A DNA stretch of 64,000 nucleotides from Nageia nagi (Eukaryota; Pinophyta): assembly GCA_050084985.1 (NCBI GenBank), contig JBITNC010000001.1:88908001-88972000 (forward strand), read 5' to 3'. The notes beneath the pieces are model-generated. The model made no database searches and was not told the origin of the DNA. It saw only the letters and a list, made by a program, of their open reading frames with translations. The position numbers and the translations under genes were made by a program. Shown piece by piece: positions 22,701 through 34,910 of the stretch. Position 1 is the stretch's first letter, and each line of letters opens with the position of its first letter.

Positions 22701-23480
22701 AATGATGGCTCTCAAAGGAAAAGAAATAGAGTTAAGTATTTAGAAGATGAGAAGAAGAAACTTCAAGAAGATCTAAAGGTTGTACAAGATGCTGACATGA
22801 AAAGAAATGCAGATATGAAAGCAACAACTAATAATTTTGGAAAAATAAAGGCTTAGTTGGAAGAAAAATTGAAGATCATAAACTAGACTCCTCCTACCCA
22901 ATGTATATAGGCACTAAGGTAAGGTAATTCCAATTTTGGATTTTTTGAACTCATTCTAGGATTATGAAGATATCAACAAAGAATGCTGAGATTATCAAGG
23001 CCATGAATCAAAATGATTTTTTAGATACTGGTATTAGTAATTATCATGATAAAAGTTTAGTTATGTCCCAGAGGGTGGATCATTTATAGGAATTGATGTT
23101 GTGTATAGATAAATGTATAAAATCACTCATAGTGGATATGAGCAAATTGAATGGTGTCTTAAAGGTTTTTGATAGAAATAAGAAGCCTCCCCTATATAAG
23201 GGAGATAAAAGTGTATATACCTTAAACAAAATGAAGGTATTTTATGATGCAGCATAGAAGTCAAATGATAGTTTTGTAGATTAGGATAAAGATAATTTTG
23301 AAGACAAGTTCTCTAAGTTTGCCCAAGAAATGATAAAAATAGAGAAGTGGACCACAAAGTTCACAAAGATCAAATCAAACATTAGCTTGAATCTCATTAA
23401 TCAATTGTTTTCCTAGCTATGCTCATTCAAGAGATAGACATACCATCTGATGGGGAATACACCACTAGCTTAGTGATTCT
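19800..23480 (+). pseudogene. Long decayed ORF of unknown family downstream of the integrase end
   Basis: Plus-strand coding character continues for about 3.6 kb. It begins LVAKNIVRDRNENLFDTNLL, then WERCHPCPKLIESLASMTKV (about 19990-20050), ASVKVVGKDVDKYPLEWLNS (about 20155), YKVIKNHSKYHQDWYDMVSN (about 20340) and NPLGFFMDHLKIVISKALYF (about 21020). A long lysine and glutamate-rich part from about 21420 includes AYMKEIERKLTQEYGKQ and DVALAKKLE, which would form coiled coils. Most stops are TAG or TAA in Gln-like contexts. I do not recognise it. Its place after an integrase end recalls the extra ORF that some plant Gypsy elements carry 3' of pol; that is inference. Confidence 0.5.
20566..20648. 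repeat. 38-bp direct duplication
   Basis: TGTAAATAGCTCATACTATG... ending in GAGATACTTTC occurs twice back to back, identically. Each copy contains the inverted repeat CTCATA...TATGAG. The duplication disrupts the reading frame of the surrounding ORF remnant and looks recent. Confidence 0.85.
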
Positions 23481-25690
23481 ACTAAAATATGGGGTAGCTT
23501 AAGGTATTATCTTGTATAGTTTGATAGCTAGTTTCATATATAATTTCAATATTTTGAGCATAGATTTGAGATTTGGTAACATAAATCTTGTAGCAAGTTA
23601 CCAAAATGTATATCCATACATATTTTTCTAGAGAATAAGAAGGTTTTGGTATGGTTATACTCTTTTTTGAAGTCGTAATACTATTGGAATAGCTATACTT
23701 ATCGATTTTGGTCATTTATTTTGATGTTTGATTTTGGCAGAAGTCCTACAGTTTTTGCATGCACATATTCCATTAGAAAGGTGATAGAATCAGTAAAGGA
23801 GAGGAATGAGTTGATTTTAAGGCATTTTCATAATGTTTAATTTTGGTGGTAGTCTAGTAGTTTTTGAGACATGAACATCATCAAAGTGGTGACGAATTTA
23901 GTACAATATCACACTTAGCCATTTTCTCATGTCTTATGAAGCATTTGATTTTGGCAAACTTACAACAGAGCAGGGAGGACTATTTTAAACTAGAACAACA
24001 TAAAAATCCTTCAAGGTATCTCCATCAGTTCAAGGCCCTACCATAAGTTACTCCAGCATAAATCAAGGAGAATTTCTTATGTATGTTACTTCACATATTC
24101 TAATTTTGGAGATTTAGATTTTGGATACATAGATTCAAGAAAAAATGGAGAAGTCCACTGAAATAGGTCCCTTTGTTCAATTATTTGGTTCTAATGGGTT
24201 TGTGAGAATTTAGTACCTACAGATAGTGTTAGACATTTATCAAAATGTATTTTCTTTCTAAGAAGGTAATTTCAACCACCAAATTTAAGTCTCGAGCTTT
24301 GGATACATCAAAGGCATTGAAATGCATAGGATATTGTTCTAGAAGCTTAAAGATTTGGATCCAATTTGTAAATTGTATCAATATAAAATATGATATGAAA
24401 TTAGTTATAGATATTTTCATATATAAAATTTTGTTAGGAGTTAGTTAGTATAGATTCCTTAGAAGAAAAATTATAAGTAATCATTTTGTTAAGAAGAAAG
24501 GGATCAGATATAGTAGATATTTTCCTTGGTTTGTACTTGTGCCAAATGATAATAAAATATAATATACTTCTTGATCTCTTAGTTATGATATATTTTTATG
24601 TTTTTTTTAAATGATTGTGTAATTTTCCTATTTGTACTTTGTGGATTGTGAGAGATAATTAATAGCTAATTTGTATTTGTAAAGTGCTTGTACTTTATTA
24701 TTTCTTAGAGTGTTGTGCTTAACTTGGTGGCTGTAAAATCAAACTATTTTATGAGCTCATATTATACTTTAATGAATGCTTGGGTTGGTCCAAATTTATT
24801 TGATTTTCTTACTCATACTCATTAGCATATTAGATTATATTTACTTATATTTAGCAAGTTTGTTGCCCACATCATTCACTTTGTAATTTGCATTTGCTTA
24901 GTCTGACCAAGAAAGGAGTTGGCCTTCTTCGAAGATCAATTTCTAGCAATAGAAATTGTATCAACAAAATTATAATTGTGACTTTGATACATGAGTGCAT
25001 GTATTACCACATCTTAGTCAATAGTAACCATCCAAAGTATACTAAAAAAAACACACAATTAAGCATAAGTTCAAGTCATAATATCTTGGAGTATAATATC
25101 TAGTAAATTCAAGTTCATGTATATCAGATATAAATGATAAAAGTTATATTAAATTTAACTACAAAGTATATTCCTAAATGATATCAAATATAAGTATCAA
25201 ATTAAAAAAATAAATTGCAAACTAAAAATGAAGTTGAAGTATTTCCCAAGATTCATGCATATCTTAGCTACCATCATCACTAGTCATATTCTACTCCTAC
25301 GATTGTTCCTCTACAAAGTTTTTATCAAAATTTATTATAATATTAGTCACACCTATTTTGTTTGAAATACTATCCCATATTGTGCAAACCCTATCATATG
25401 GAAATGGATCCACACTCTACAACACAAATTCCATTTAGCATCAAAGTGGGAATCAGACTAGTCAAACAATATGTCTTAGTGTTATTAATATTAGTAGGGG
25501 TAAAACATTGATTTTATGCAATTTTTTCATGTTTTGATACTATTAGTGTAATAAATAGCATCAAAATAACCCAAAAAATAAAAAAAAAGGTGGGATCACA
25601 CATGGATCATGTTCCAACTTTTGATTAAATTATTTAATCAATAGTTTATACATATATCAAATAATATTTAAAAATATATTTGGGTTGAAG
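23481..25690. other. No recognisable gene
   Basis: Two kilobases follow the long ORF remnant. Short plus-strand stretches (for example 23864-24046 and 24888-25103) show no family features. The phrase GATTTTGG recurs several times at 23650-24130, hinting at old short repeats. It may hold the 3' end of the retroelement that carried the long ORF, but no LTR pair could be identified. Confidence 0.35.
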
Positions 25691-26340
25691 CAAGAAATCC
25701 ATATTTTTATTACTATATATACAAATGCACATTTCTCTCTACACTCTTCAACATGTATTCAACTCTTGCAAACTTGCATTGCCAACAATTCCCTTCAAGA
25801 GGGCAAGCTCCTTCATTCACTCATGAATCATGTTGGACTAATGCAAGATAGTTTTATCCACATGTATGTCAAATATGAAATTTTTGAGGAAACACATGAA
25901 TTTTTTCACTGTATGATTGAATGAGATGTCTTCTCATGGAATATGATAATTTCAGGTTACCAAAGACATGGCTTTCCTCAACAAGTGTTGACATAGTTTC
26001 ACCAAATACAACAAACAACAATAGTATTCTAACCAAATAAATTCACCCTTCCCATCATCCTTAAAGAACCAAATTGGGATATTTGCAATAGTATTTATAC
26101 ATAAATCAAACTTTATTTCACCAAATGCAACAAATAGCAACACTAGTCAAACTAGATCAATTCACCTTTCCTAGCATTCTCAAAGCATGCATAAAACTGA
26201 GAGATTTGCAATAGGTTTTGATCAAATACTTTTTAAAATCAAATTTCATAGACTATAATGATCATAAGATATGCACAAAATAATTAAATATAATTTTTTT
26301 ACAAAATTTGATATTTTGACACAATACTTTATGCCCAACG
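25691..26340 (+). pseudogene. Pentatricopeptide repeat (PPR) protein fragment
   Basis: CIQLLQTCIANNSLQEGKLL, HSLMNHVGLMQDSFIHMYVK and DVFSWNMIISGYQRHGFPQQ are typical of the PLS-class PPR proteins, which act in RNA editing and processing in plant organelles. The MYVK/MYAK end of an S motif and the VFSWNMMISGY-type P motif start are clear. After about 25975 the frame breaks repeatedly. Only one to two PPR units remain of a family whose members usually have ten or more. A short stretch is tandemly doubled at 25996-26200. It is a dead gene fragment; PPR genes are often retroposed and fragmented in plants. Confidence 0.75.
25996..26200. repeat. About 105-bp tandem duplication inside the PPR fragment
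   Basis: TTTCACCAAATACAACAAAC... and TTTCACCAAATGCAACAAAT... begin two diverged copies. Each continues through an AATTCACC(C/T)TTCC block and ends in GATATTTGCAATAG-like text. The duplication would double half a PPR motif. Confidence 0.6.
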
Positions 26341-26599
26341 ATGCAACACTTGATGGAAGTGATGGTAAGTGAAGCTATAATTGATTAAAAATGTATTTTT
26401 TATTATGCCCATTATAACTAAATTTGATGCTATATGTGATGAAATATGACACAAAATCTAATGCCATATCATTTTTTGATGATGCTAAAAGTGATGTTAA
26501 TCCTAACATGTACGTTATCATCACTTTAGTGATAGTATTTTGGAAAAATATTAAAAAAGTTACACTAGGCTCTGATACCTTCCCTAACATTAAACCTGA

Positions 26600-28762
26600 T
26601 TTATGTTGTACTTACATTATAATGTAAAACATATAATATTTTACATTTTCCCAAATTTGTATCCAATTTGTTACAAAGTGTAGAATTGATAAAAGTAACT
26701 GCACTAAAAACCCTTTTGTCCTCCACAAAATCCAAGATCATTGTATCATACAATTTGGTTACTACAAAGTACTCATTGATTGTGCAATGCAATATATTAT
26801 TTATATCAATATTCCTACAAAGTTTTTTATTGCACCACATTCTACATGGTCATCCATTAAAACTTAACTTGCTCCATCATTTTCAATACAAAAGCTAAAG
26901 ATTAATAATTTAAATGATCACCATTAAAAATACCTTGAATGTTAATGTTATTTACCTGATAAGGTTTAGATAAATTCTTTGCCAATGTAACTATATTTTT
27001 TATACATATAATTCATATAATTTTCTCTTTGTCCTAAAGGTGCATACCAAAAATTAGGGTTTGTAATAGTCATGGCCTCAAGTAGCTCATCTCTTTAAAA
27101 ATATTCTCGTGTTTCACTTGCTAAAGCTTTAATGATTTTACATAAATTTACTAACCTTGTATCAAATTTGGCATTTTCAAATAATAACCTACTCACCATA
27201 ACTTCTTGAATATCATACACATCTAAAATATTTGATCTAACATAATAAACCTTTATTTTCATATAAGTTCCATGAACTGATATACATAAGTTATCAAATA
27301 GATAAAACTTCAAAAACATTTGAGGATGTTTTATATTTGTAATAATTGATCAACTTTCAAATTTTTCCACCTTAAAGGATTCATCATTTGAAAGGTAAAA
27401 ATTATCTAACATAAGACACACACATTCTCTCAAACCTATGAACTCAAAAATATCTATTGATATTTCTTATGCATGTTTCATCAAAGTATGTATTTGATCT
27501 AACATTGTAAGAATGCCACACAATGTGAGCAATATCTCCAAATTTGTCAAATATTTTAACAAATCATTTTCCTTATTAACATCCAATCAATATTTCCATA
27601 TTAAACCTATTAAAGATGGTTACTCTTGAAAAACTCTATAAACATGTTCATATAAGGATATCCATCTTATATCAATATTTCTAAGTAACTTTTGTAATCT
27701 GGATATTCCTTCTGCAAATTATTGAAACTCTAAAAATATTTTCAAACTGCAACAAAAATAATAATGTATTTCATCTGCAAGTTCTTCAACTTTCACAACA
27801 TTATCAAATTTCCTAATGATTTTACAAGAAAGATTCATTTCATAAACCATGCAATGCATAGGTATCATATATGGTGCAACTTGAGTATAAATATGAACAC
27901 AAAGACCATTTTTGTGTCATTGCATCATAGCTTCTCATCTTCTCCAACACATATTAACTTAGTTGCAATTGCTTGATCATACATTCCAACTATATCTTTC
28001 AAACTTGTTACAACAAGTTCAAAAAGGTCTCCATTATTATAACTCTTAACCTAAGAGTAGATTGAGATTCATACAAATGATTTTCTAAAATATATAAATG
28101 CATACAAACCCAAGAGGTATTGTCAATAGTTTTCACCTTTTCTAAATAAAGAGAGATAAATTGTAAATATTTAACATTCTCTCTTAAATATTCTACCTCA
28201 ACTATGGCAAGGAATTTTACCATTTCCCAAGAACTACCTTTATACATATAGTTTTTTGGAAAGTTTGGCACATCAATAAATAAATATAATTCTTTGAAAT
28301 GAATAAAATCCAACATGGGTTTACCATATTTTAAAATGTGAAATACTAAAGAAAACTAAACAATCTTGGTCAACATTATTATTTCCATTTATTTTTCAAA
28401 TTCCAATTTAAGTGTAACTCCTTTCTTAGCTAAAAATAATTATTTTTTATAAATTCATTATACTCCTTTTCATATTTCACATGCATGTAATGTGATTCAG
28501 TATTCATCCTCATTTTTGTAACCTTTTTTCCATCTACTTCTTTTATCTCGTAAATTTTCCCATAATGTTTTTCAATTGTATCTAGCTTGAGTTAAAGTTT
28601 ATGATCCTTACCTACTTTCCAACTATAATTTTAGCATATACATATATTTGGTTCCTCATCAAATATTTTTGACTCCATTGGTTCAACGGTTGGAAATTTT
28701 GATACCTAATCAAGCTAAAAAGGCCTTCCAAAAGTCCATCTTCTTGGTGTCTTCCTCTTCAT
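26600..28762 (-). pseudogene. hAT-transposase-like / zinc-finger (ZNF862-like) protein, decayed
   Basis: An ATG at 28762 opens MKRKTPRRWTFGRPF on the minus strand. Further in come YSWKVGKDHKL, FHILKYGKPMLDFIHFKELY, FISLYLEKVKTIDNTSWVCM, KMVFVFIFTQVAPYMIPMHC, LLRNIDIRWISLYEHVYRVF and LEILLTLCGILTMLDQIHTL. Near 26650-26750 lies FVEDKRVFSAVTFINSTLCN, which matches the hAT C-terminal dimerisation region (ERxFSxLxxIKxxLRN-like). This order fits the hAT-derived, DUF4371-type proteins of plants. About a dozen stops and some frameshifts make it non-functional. It could be a decayed autonomous hAT transposase or a copy of a domesticated gene. No terminal inverted repeats or 8-bp duplications were found. 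Confidence 0.6.
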
Positions 28763-30159
28763 GGACTCCTTTTTTATTTTTGAGAAACCTCTTCTAATGT
28801 ATTTTTTATCTCAGCATTTGATGTATATCATGTACTATTTGAAGCATTTTTGAACTCTATATTTGATGCATTTTTAGCAATATCTTTCATTTCATGATAT
28901 CCTAACTGTGGAATGTCCCCTTCCATTTCCTCATTATTTTATATATTCTCTTTGACAATAATATCATACTTAAGCAGTGGCATGTCTCTACATTTTCTTA
29001 TGTTGTCCTTGCATGCATTTATCATAATTAATAAATAAAGTTGAAAATAAAATTACAAAATATTTTCTTGTAAACATTGGTACATTTGATGTTGGAACTT
29101 TTATTAAAATATGATGCAATATCTCTTCTACTTTTATTTTTATTGATTTACATTCATATAGCTTGTAATATGTTTTGCAACACAAACATAAAGAAAAAAT
29201 GGCAAAGGCATTTCAACAAGGAGAATGAAAAGGTTTAATAAACACCCAATCAACATTGAAGGCATGGATGAAATGGCATAAACAAAAAGGGCTTATCATT
29301 AAGCTACTATATTTTATCATCTTAGGAAATACCTTTACAAATATTGAAGCTATAAAGGTTTTATATTCTTTATTATCACAAAGCTTTTCTAGTCCAAAGA
29401 TGTAGGGTTGAGAAAGATGGTTTGTTTGATAATCAATTGCAAGTTATTATTTTTACAAGTTCACTAATGAAATAAATTAATAGCAAGATATATATGTACC
29501 ATGTCAATGCTATACAAGCCTTATGCAAAATCACAAATGGTATGACATGGCTTTGAAGAAAGTCAAAAAAATTAAACTAGATTATTTTGCAACTTTGCAT
29601 ACCTTATGGTTATGTCATTGTGATGGAGATTCTTGGTTATCTAAAATTCCAAATTAGTTTTTTTAAAACTAAATTGCACACCTCATAGGATTAGGATCGA
29701 GTGGCTTTTTGATTCTTAGAACACATTTAGTTTATATATGGGATATAAAAGGTGATTAATTTAGAATAAATGACATTATTTATAATTTCAAGGCTAAAGG
29801 GGCCAAATATCATGTTTTAAAAATGGTTTTTGTATTATATTATTTTTCATTACTTTTACTAAAGTACCTATTTTCCCATATTTTTTCATAAAATTTTAAC
29901 TAACAAGTGGAAATACAATTCCACCAAAATAGCCAAATAAAATTTTCAAAATGGTCAATTTTTGTACAAGTATGAAGAATCATCACTAATGTTTTCCCTA
30001 AAAGCCACATAGCTAAGCTTGTTGGTTGAAAATAAGACTCATTACACCAATAAAATAGAGTGTGATTATATGGCTAATGGTGGGCTAAAAGAATTATGGA
30101 GGAAGATAGGTGTATTCCTTTAGCCCACACCTTCAAGGATAAGTTCAAAATATAAATAT
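28763..30159. other. AT-rich stretch without a supported gene
   Basis: Nothing recognisable was found on either strand apart from short accidental ORFs (for example minus 28988-29185). Some of 28770-29200 could be 5' sequence of the hAT-like pseudogene. Confidence 0.4.
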
Positions 30160-31425
30160 GAATTACTTATCTTGGAAACAATTTCTCACATATAGCTTTC
30201 CCAAAAAAAATTAGATAACTTATTTCATATTGAACCTTAGCTTAAATTGAATATAAACCCTTCTACATGTATCAAATATGGGAGAAAAAGAAATCAATCA
30301 TATTCGAATGCATTCTAAAGTCAAACCAACATTCAAGATTTAGGTATGCATCAACATATTATAGAGAGCATAAGAATAATTTATAGAATCACCAAGATCA
30401 TGGAAATAAATTAAAACCCATGACTCTTGGAAATTCTTATAATAAGCTTGCTACAAATGGAAATTTGAGATGCCTAGACTCCTAGGGGGCAATTAAGTGA
30501 GAAAAATAAGAAATAAAATGATCCAAGCCAAGAATATGAACATTCAAAGCATCATTCAAGTTTCTTTTCAACTAGATCAACCATCATCCTAACTTGACCT
30601 AGCATTGGGATACACCTCTACAAGAAGAAAAGCATAAATTTTATTTCTCAAGAAAATTTGATAAATTATATACCCAAAAAATAAGGTACAAAAATCAACT
30701 ATGAGGTTTAGCCTAATCTCCTTTCAAATACACTCACAAGTTAGGTCAAAATTAGATGCAAAATAAGATCCCCTATGATAAGTTTGCAATTATAAGTATC
30801 TTTAAATGGCATTTCAATATTTTGTAGAGCCTAATCATTATTTTCTTTCATTTTTCACTAATACCAAAACTCTTCAATAAGATTTTTATCTCTCAACACC
30901 CAAATATTACTCCAAAGACCATAATAATTCTACAATGTTAAAACAAAGGAAGTAGGATAACTCAAAAGTCTTATGATAAATTATAGAATAAGTAAATAAT
31001 ATTTACAAAGCCCATATCATTTTCAAAAGCTACATCATCAAATGGAAGTCAAAGTCCAATATAGCCAAAGAGATAAAAGTGATTGTAAGGAAGGAGAGTT
31101 GAAACTTACTAGAAGTATATGTCAATATACTCTTTTGAAAGTTTCAACCCATGTGCATTAAAATATGCCTAAGGATTTGACACATGGCAATCAAAAGCAA
31201 GGAATACTTAAAACTAGCACTTGTTACCATGGTCTCACTTCCAACATCACATATTAGAGTTTTCAAGCAATCAAGTGGTATTTGTTGTAGGAAAACTCTT
31301 AGTCAAGGTAATATTAGAATATAAATTAATGGAATGATTATAAACTCTAAAATCATCTCTCTATATGTATAAATCCATGTTTAAATAATTATGTTGAGGC
31401 ATTCAAATGTGGTAGACAGGGGGTT
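30160..31425. repeat. Direct duplication, copy A, left part
   Basis: This stretch aligns in order with 43000-44255. Shared blocks include the AGGTATGCATCAACA/AGTAGGCATCAACA region (30340 and 43220), CACCTTTCAAATATACT-like text (30718 and 43558), GCCTAATCATTATTTTCTTTC-like text (30828 and 43670) and CAAGGTAATATTA (31303 and 44160). Identity looks moderate, so the duplication is old. No coding region is seen, so the unit may be a non-coding repeat family rather than a host gene. Confidence 0.7.
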
Positions 31426-32520
31426 AAGAGTCAATTTCTTTATCTAATTGCAAACATTTGTTTTAATGGTCAACATTAAAAAATAAATAAAAAATATTAA
31501 TAATATTTCAAACAACATGCATAGTGTAAGGAAAAAATTATGAAGATATCTCTTCTCCATTTTGATGGAAACGGATTTGAGTGATGCATTTGGTAATGGA
31601 TCCCAAACCTTCGCCAAGTCGTAGGCCCTCCACACCCCTCTGCGATGTTTTTGCATGATGAAGAACAATATGGGTATTGGTGGTCTAATAAATGTTGAAA
31701 TTCTTATGGTAACTAATTATATGGATTTAGAACTGCTCCCATGCCACACAAATATTCATTCTATCATTGATAAAATAAGTGTAATTGGTTGTGCAAAAGA
31801 TAAGAGATTCTTTCAAGATCTAGGAATTGATTGTGGTTAAGGTGGGAATTGTTTTATCGCTTCTACTAGGAGTGGTATCACTGGTGAAGTTTATAGAAGA
31901 TGTTTTTTGTCATTACAATATTTATACTTCAAAGTGGTTCAAAGGAGGGGAAATGGTTATGGTGATGCTTGTATTGGTTTTCATAATCTATGAACAACCA
32001 TGGAGGAGAATGGTTGTGTAAGGTAAGTGATATTTCAATCATGCCACTTGAATAAAAAATATTTGATATTTTGAAATAAAGAATATTTTTGTGTGATGTG
32101 CTGATATAAAATAACAAAAATATCAAAATGACATTAAAATTTTAATAAAATAATAAATTGTTAATTTTTAGTTTTAAATTTTTTAAGGTTTTGTTGTGTC
32201 TATCAAAAGTGATATTATTAGAATATTTTAGTTTTTTTATTATTTTATATTTTTATACGTATATTTTGTATGCTTTTTGCCTAGGGTTTAATGTGCAACA
32301 ATATTTGTACTTTATTGAATTATTGTTAGATACACCATGGACATGATTTTAAAAATTTAAAAACTAGGTTACATATCTTAAATACATATATCTAAAAAAT
32401 GTCGATAGGTGTCAATCTCGAGGCACCTATCTCCTTTTCTTGGAAGAGTGATTTTCAACATAGGTACATTGAGATTGATACCTCTTAGTGTTTTTATATA
32501 TATGTCTTTAAGATATCTAA
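31426..32520. other. About 1.1 kb present only in copy A of the duplication
   Basis: The duplication is continuous in copy B around 44255-44290 but interrupted here, so this is an insertion in copy A or a loss in B. It contains two adjacent plus-strand ORFs (31655-31840 and 31827-32021) with no family I recognise, and a patch of normal GC near 31560-31650. Its right end is an imperfect hairpin (32373-32516). Confidence 0.5.
32373..32516. repeat. 144-nt imperfect inverted repeat (hairpin)
   Basis: The arm 32373-32430 begins ATATCTTAAATACATATATC and includes TGTCAATCTCGAGG. It pairs with the complement of 32460-32516, which begins ATATCTTAAAGACATATATA and includes TATCAATCTC. About three quarters of the 57-58 positions match, with one offset. 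The loop is about 29 bases. The size fits a foldback or MITE-like repeat or a plant microRNA-type precursor. Expression cannot be judged from sequence. Confidence 0.7.
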
Positions 32521-32810
32521 TAGTATTCACTCCAAACAATTAGAAGATTGCATAATTATCCTATTTTTGTATTGATAGTAGCTATATATTAATTTTTTGT
32601 CATGTATTTTGCAAGTGTAGATATGGTATTTTTAAATTAATGGTACTATTTTTTAGTAGATAGGTGATTATAAAAGGATATCAATAACTCCAAAAAAATG
32701 GTTAGATAATCTCATATTTTTACCTTTTTTATAATATTTACTCAAATTTTGTGATACAAATATAAATTATTTGACATCTCCCAAGTAGAAGATTCATATA
32801 GGTTAATCAT

Positions 32811-32857
<47 letters not shown>

Positions 32858-33210
32858 ATATTTGTGCTTGCACTACTTTCCTTGGTTGGCTATGATTTCA
32901 TTTTATGTTTCTTAGATGATATTTTGATTGCTTAGTTTAAGTTGATTTTATGGATTTTATCTAGATTTCTTATCCATGTAGGAATTTGACTCTTAGTAGA
33001 TTACCCAAAATGGAATTTTTATTTGGTTTCTTTATCTTTTTCTCTTTTCTCTTTCTTTTGTCTTAAAACTATTATGAAAAGGAGTTGAACTCCTTTGGAG
33101 GCTGAATTGAAATTTTTTTTAGTTCTTCTAATATATTCTTTAGTAAAAGGGCTTGAATACTTTTGAAACATTGCATTTCATTAATCAATGGTGTATTTTT
33201 GGTATGCTTG
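32521..33210. repeat. Direct duplication, copy A, right part
   Basis: This part aligns with 44290-44890. Both contain ACTTTCCTTGGT(T/C)GG followed by TATGATT, GCTTAGTTTAAGTTGA-like text, and TTTTGAAACATT(G/A)CA near the end (33160 and 44855). Copy A carries an AT microsatellite at 32811-32853 that copy B lacks. Confidence 0.7.
32811..32853. repeat. (AT)n microsatellite
   Basis: This is an uninterrupted dinucleotide run of about 21 units. Confidence 0.95.
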
Positions 33211-34910
33211 ATAAGATACAACCCACCCTTATTCATATTATATAATGTCTTAATCGATCTTATTAACAACTCCATTAAGTGATTTTAATCTAAGTAACGC
33301 CTATCTTTTCAAAATCCCAACTAAAAGAAAGGATCAAAATCTTGACTATATTCATACAATTATTTCCTTTTTATACTTACATAGGTCATAATAAGTGCAA
33401 GTTATTATCACTTACATGAAATTTGTCACACAATTTTCCCTCTCTACATTAAAAAACTTCATTATTTTGATCTCACAGCCAAATAAGTGCCAAGAATTTA
33501 CTGAAATTGGAATAGTGCCAAACCATTAAACATTCAAGATCCACATGAAATTTTAGTTATCATATTAAAAACCCTATAAAATTTTGATGAAAAAAGGAAG
33601 AAAAAAATGAACACTTCCATGACATAGCAATATTAACCACAATTCATAATATTTCACATGAAGATGTAATGTTAAGCTTGTCAGCATTATTATTTAAAGA
33701 AAAGATACTGGCTTGGTACCAATACATGGTAGAATAAATCATCAATACTTGGGCTTAGCTAGCTAAGTTATTCATCTAATAATTCAACAAGGTATGTGAT
33801 TCTTTCTCTACTGATTTAATTTACCTCAATCCAAAGGCATCCATAGGAGGAATTCACCAATTTCAACATCAAGTTCAATAATACTTGAAAAATGATTCCT
33901 TGTGAGGTAAGGCCTTTGGAAACCCAAGATTATATTTATTATGTAAGATATTTAATTCTAGAGCTAGAATTACCAATGCACCAGTCCAATGAAATAGGAT
34001 TTCCCCAAGTCTACCAAGTAGTCATGGTTGTTGAAAATAACTTGATTTCCATCTAGAGTTTTCCCTCAAAATCATAAATCCTTCATTTCTAAAAGTTTCC
34101 AAGCATCCCTAATAGTTTACCTTATTACTTTCCACTTCTATTACTCCTACATTACCTTCCATCCTTTTCTTATAGATTTTTCCCCCTCACATGACCATCA
34201 CAATTCAAAGATGGAAGGGTCTATATAAGTACAATAATTGATAAATTTAGTTTGAGAATTAATTAAAAATATCACATTCATGAAGAATAAAAACCCCAAA
34301 AGGAGATTCAATAGCTATTAGCAAATATGTATCTCTTATGTAGCCAGAGATAAGCTACCTCTAGCAACTAACATTATCAAAAGTATAAATCACCAGATCC
34401 AAATTAAGTATCTTTGGTAATGAAGAATTAAAATACATCATTTTCATACATAATGGAAATTCCACTTCCACAAGAATAGCTCCCAAAAGTTGGTCTGCTA
34501 GAAGAGGAACTTCTCAAAGAGAATATTTTTTAAAAAGTAACATGATTGAAAAATACTTATTAATAATTCCCATCAAAAGTAAGAAATTGAGCATTGATGA
34601 AGGAATATAAGATTTATAGTTACTGATAAAGTAACAAACTTATCAACAATCACCTAATAAGAGAAATAGAAAGAGTGAAATATCACAACCCCATAAGCCC
34701 CTTGATTATTATGATTTTAAGAATAAACAAATGTTGTTTGAAGCAAATGAACCTCCTATCTTTGAATTCTATAAATACCACAAGAGGCTTAGAAAAATGA
34801 GTACTTTACTAAGTTCATAGAACTAATTGAATAAATTTTAATAGATTTTCTAATGGATGAAGCTCTAATGTTGATCCCAACATGTTCACTAACTTCACCA
34901 AATATGGATA
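33211..34910. other. AT-rich stretch without a supported gene
   Basis: The 1.7 kb between the duplication copy and the Copia element contain no ORF or RNA gene that I can support. Confidence 0.4.

Noticed and set aside
31655-32021. Two overlapping plus ORFs as a small gene
   Set aside because: There is no recognisable domain, the frames differ, and they sit in an insertion of unknown origin. Kept only as part of the region description.
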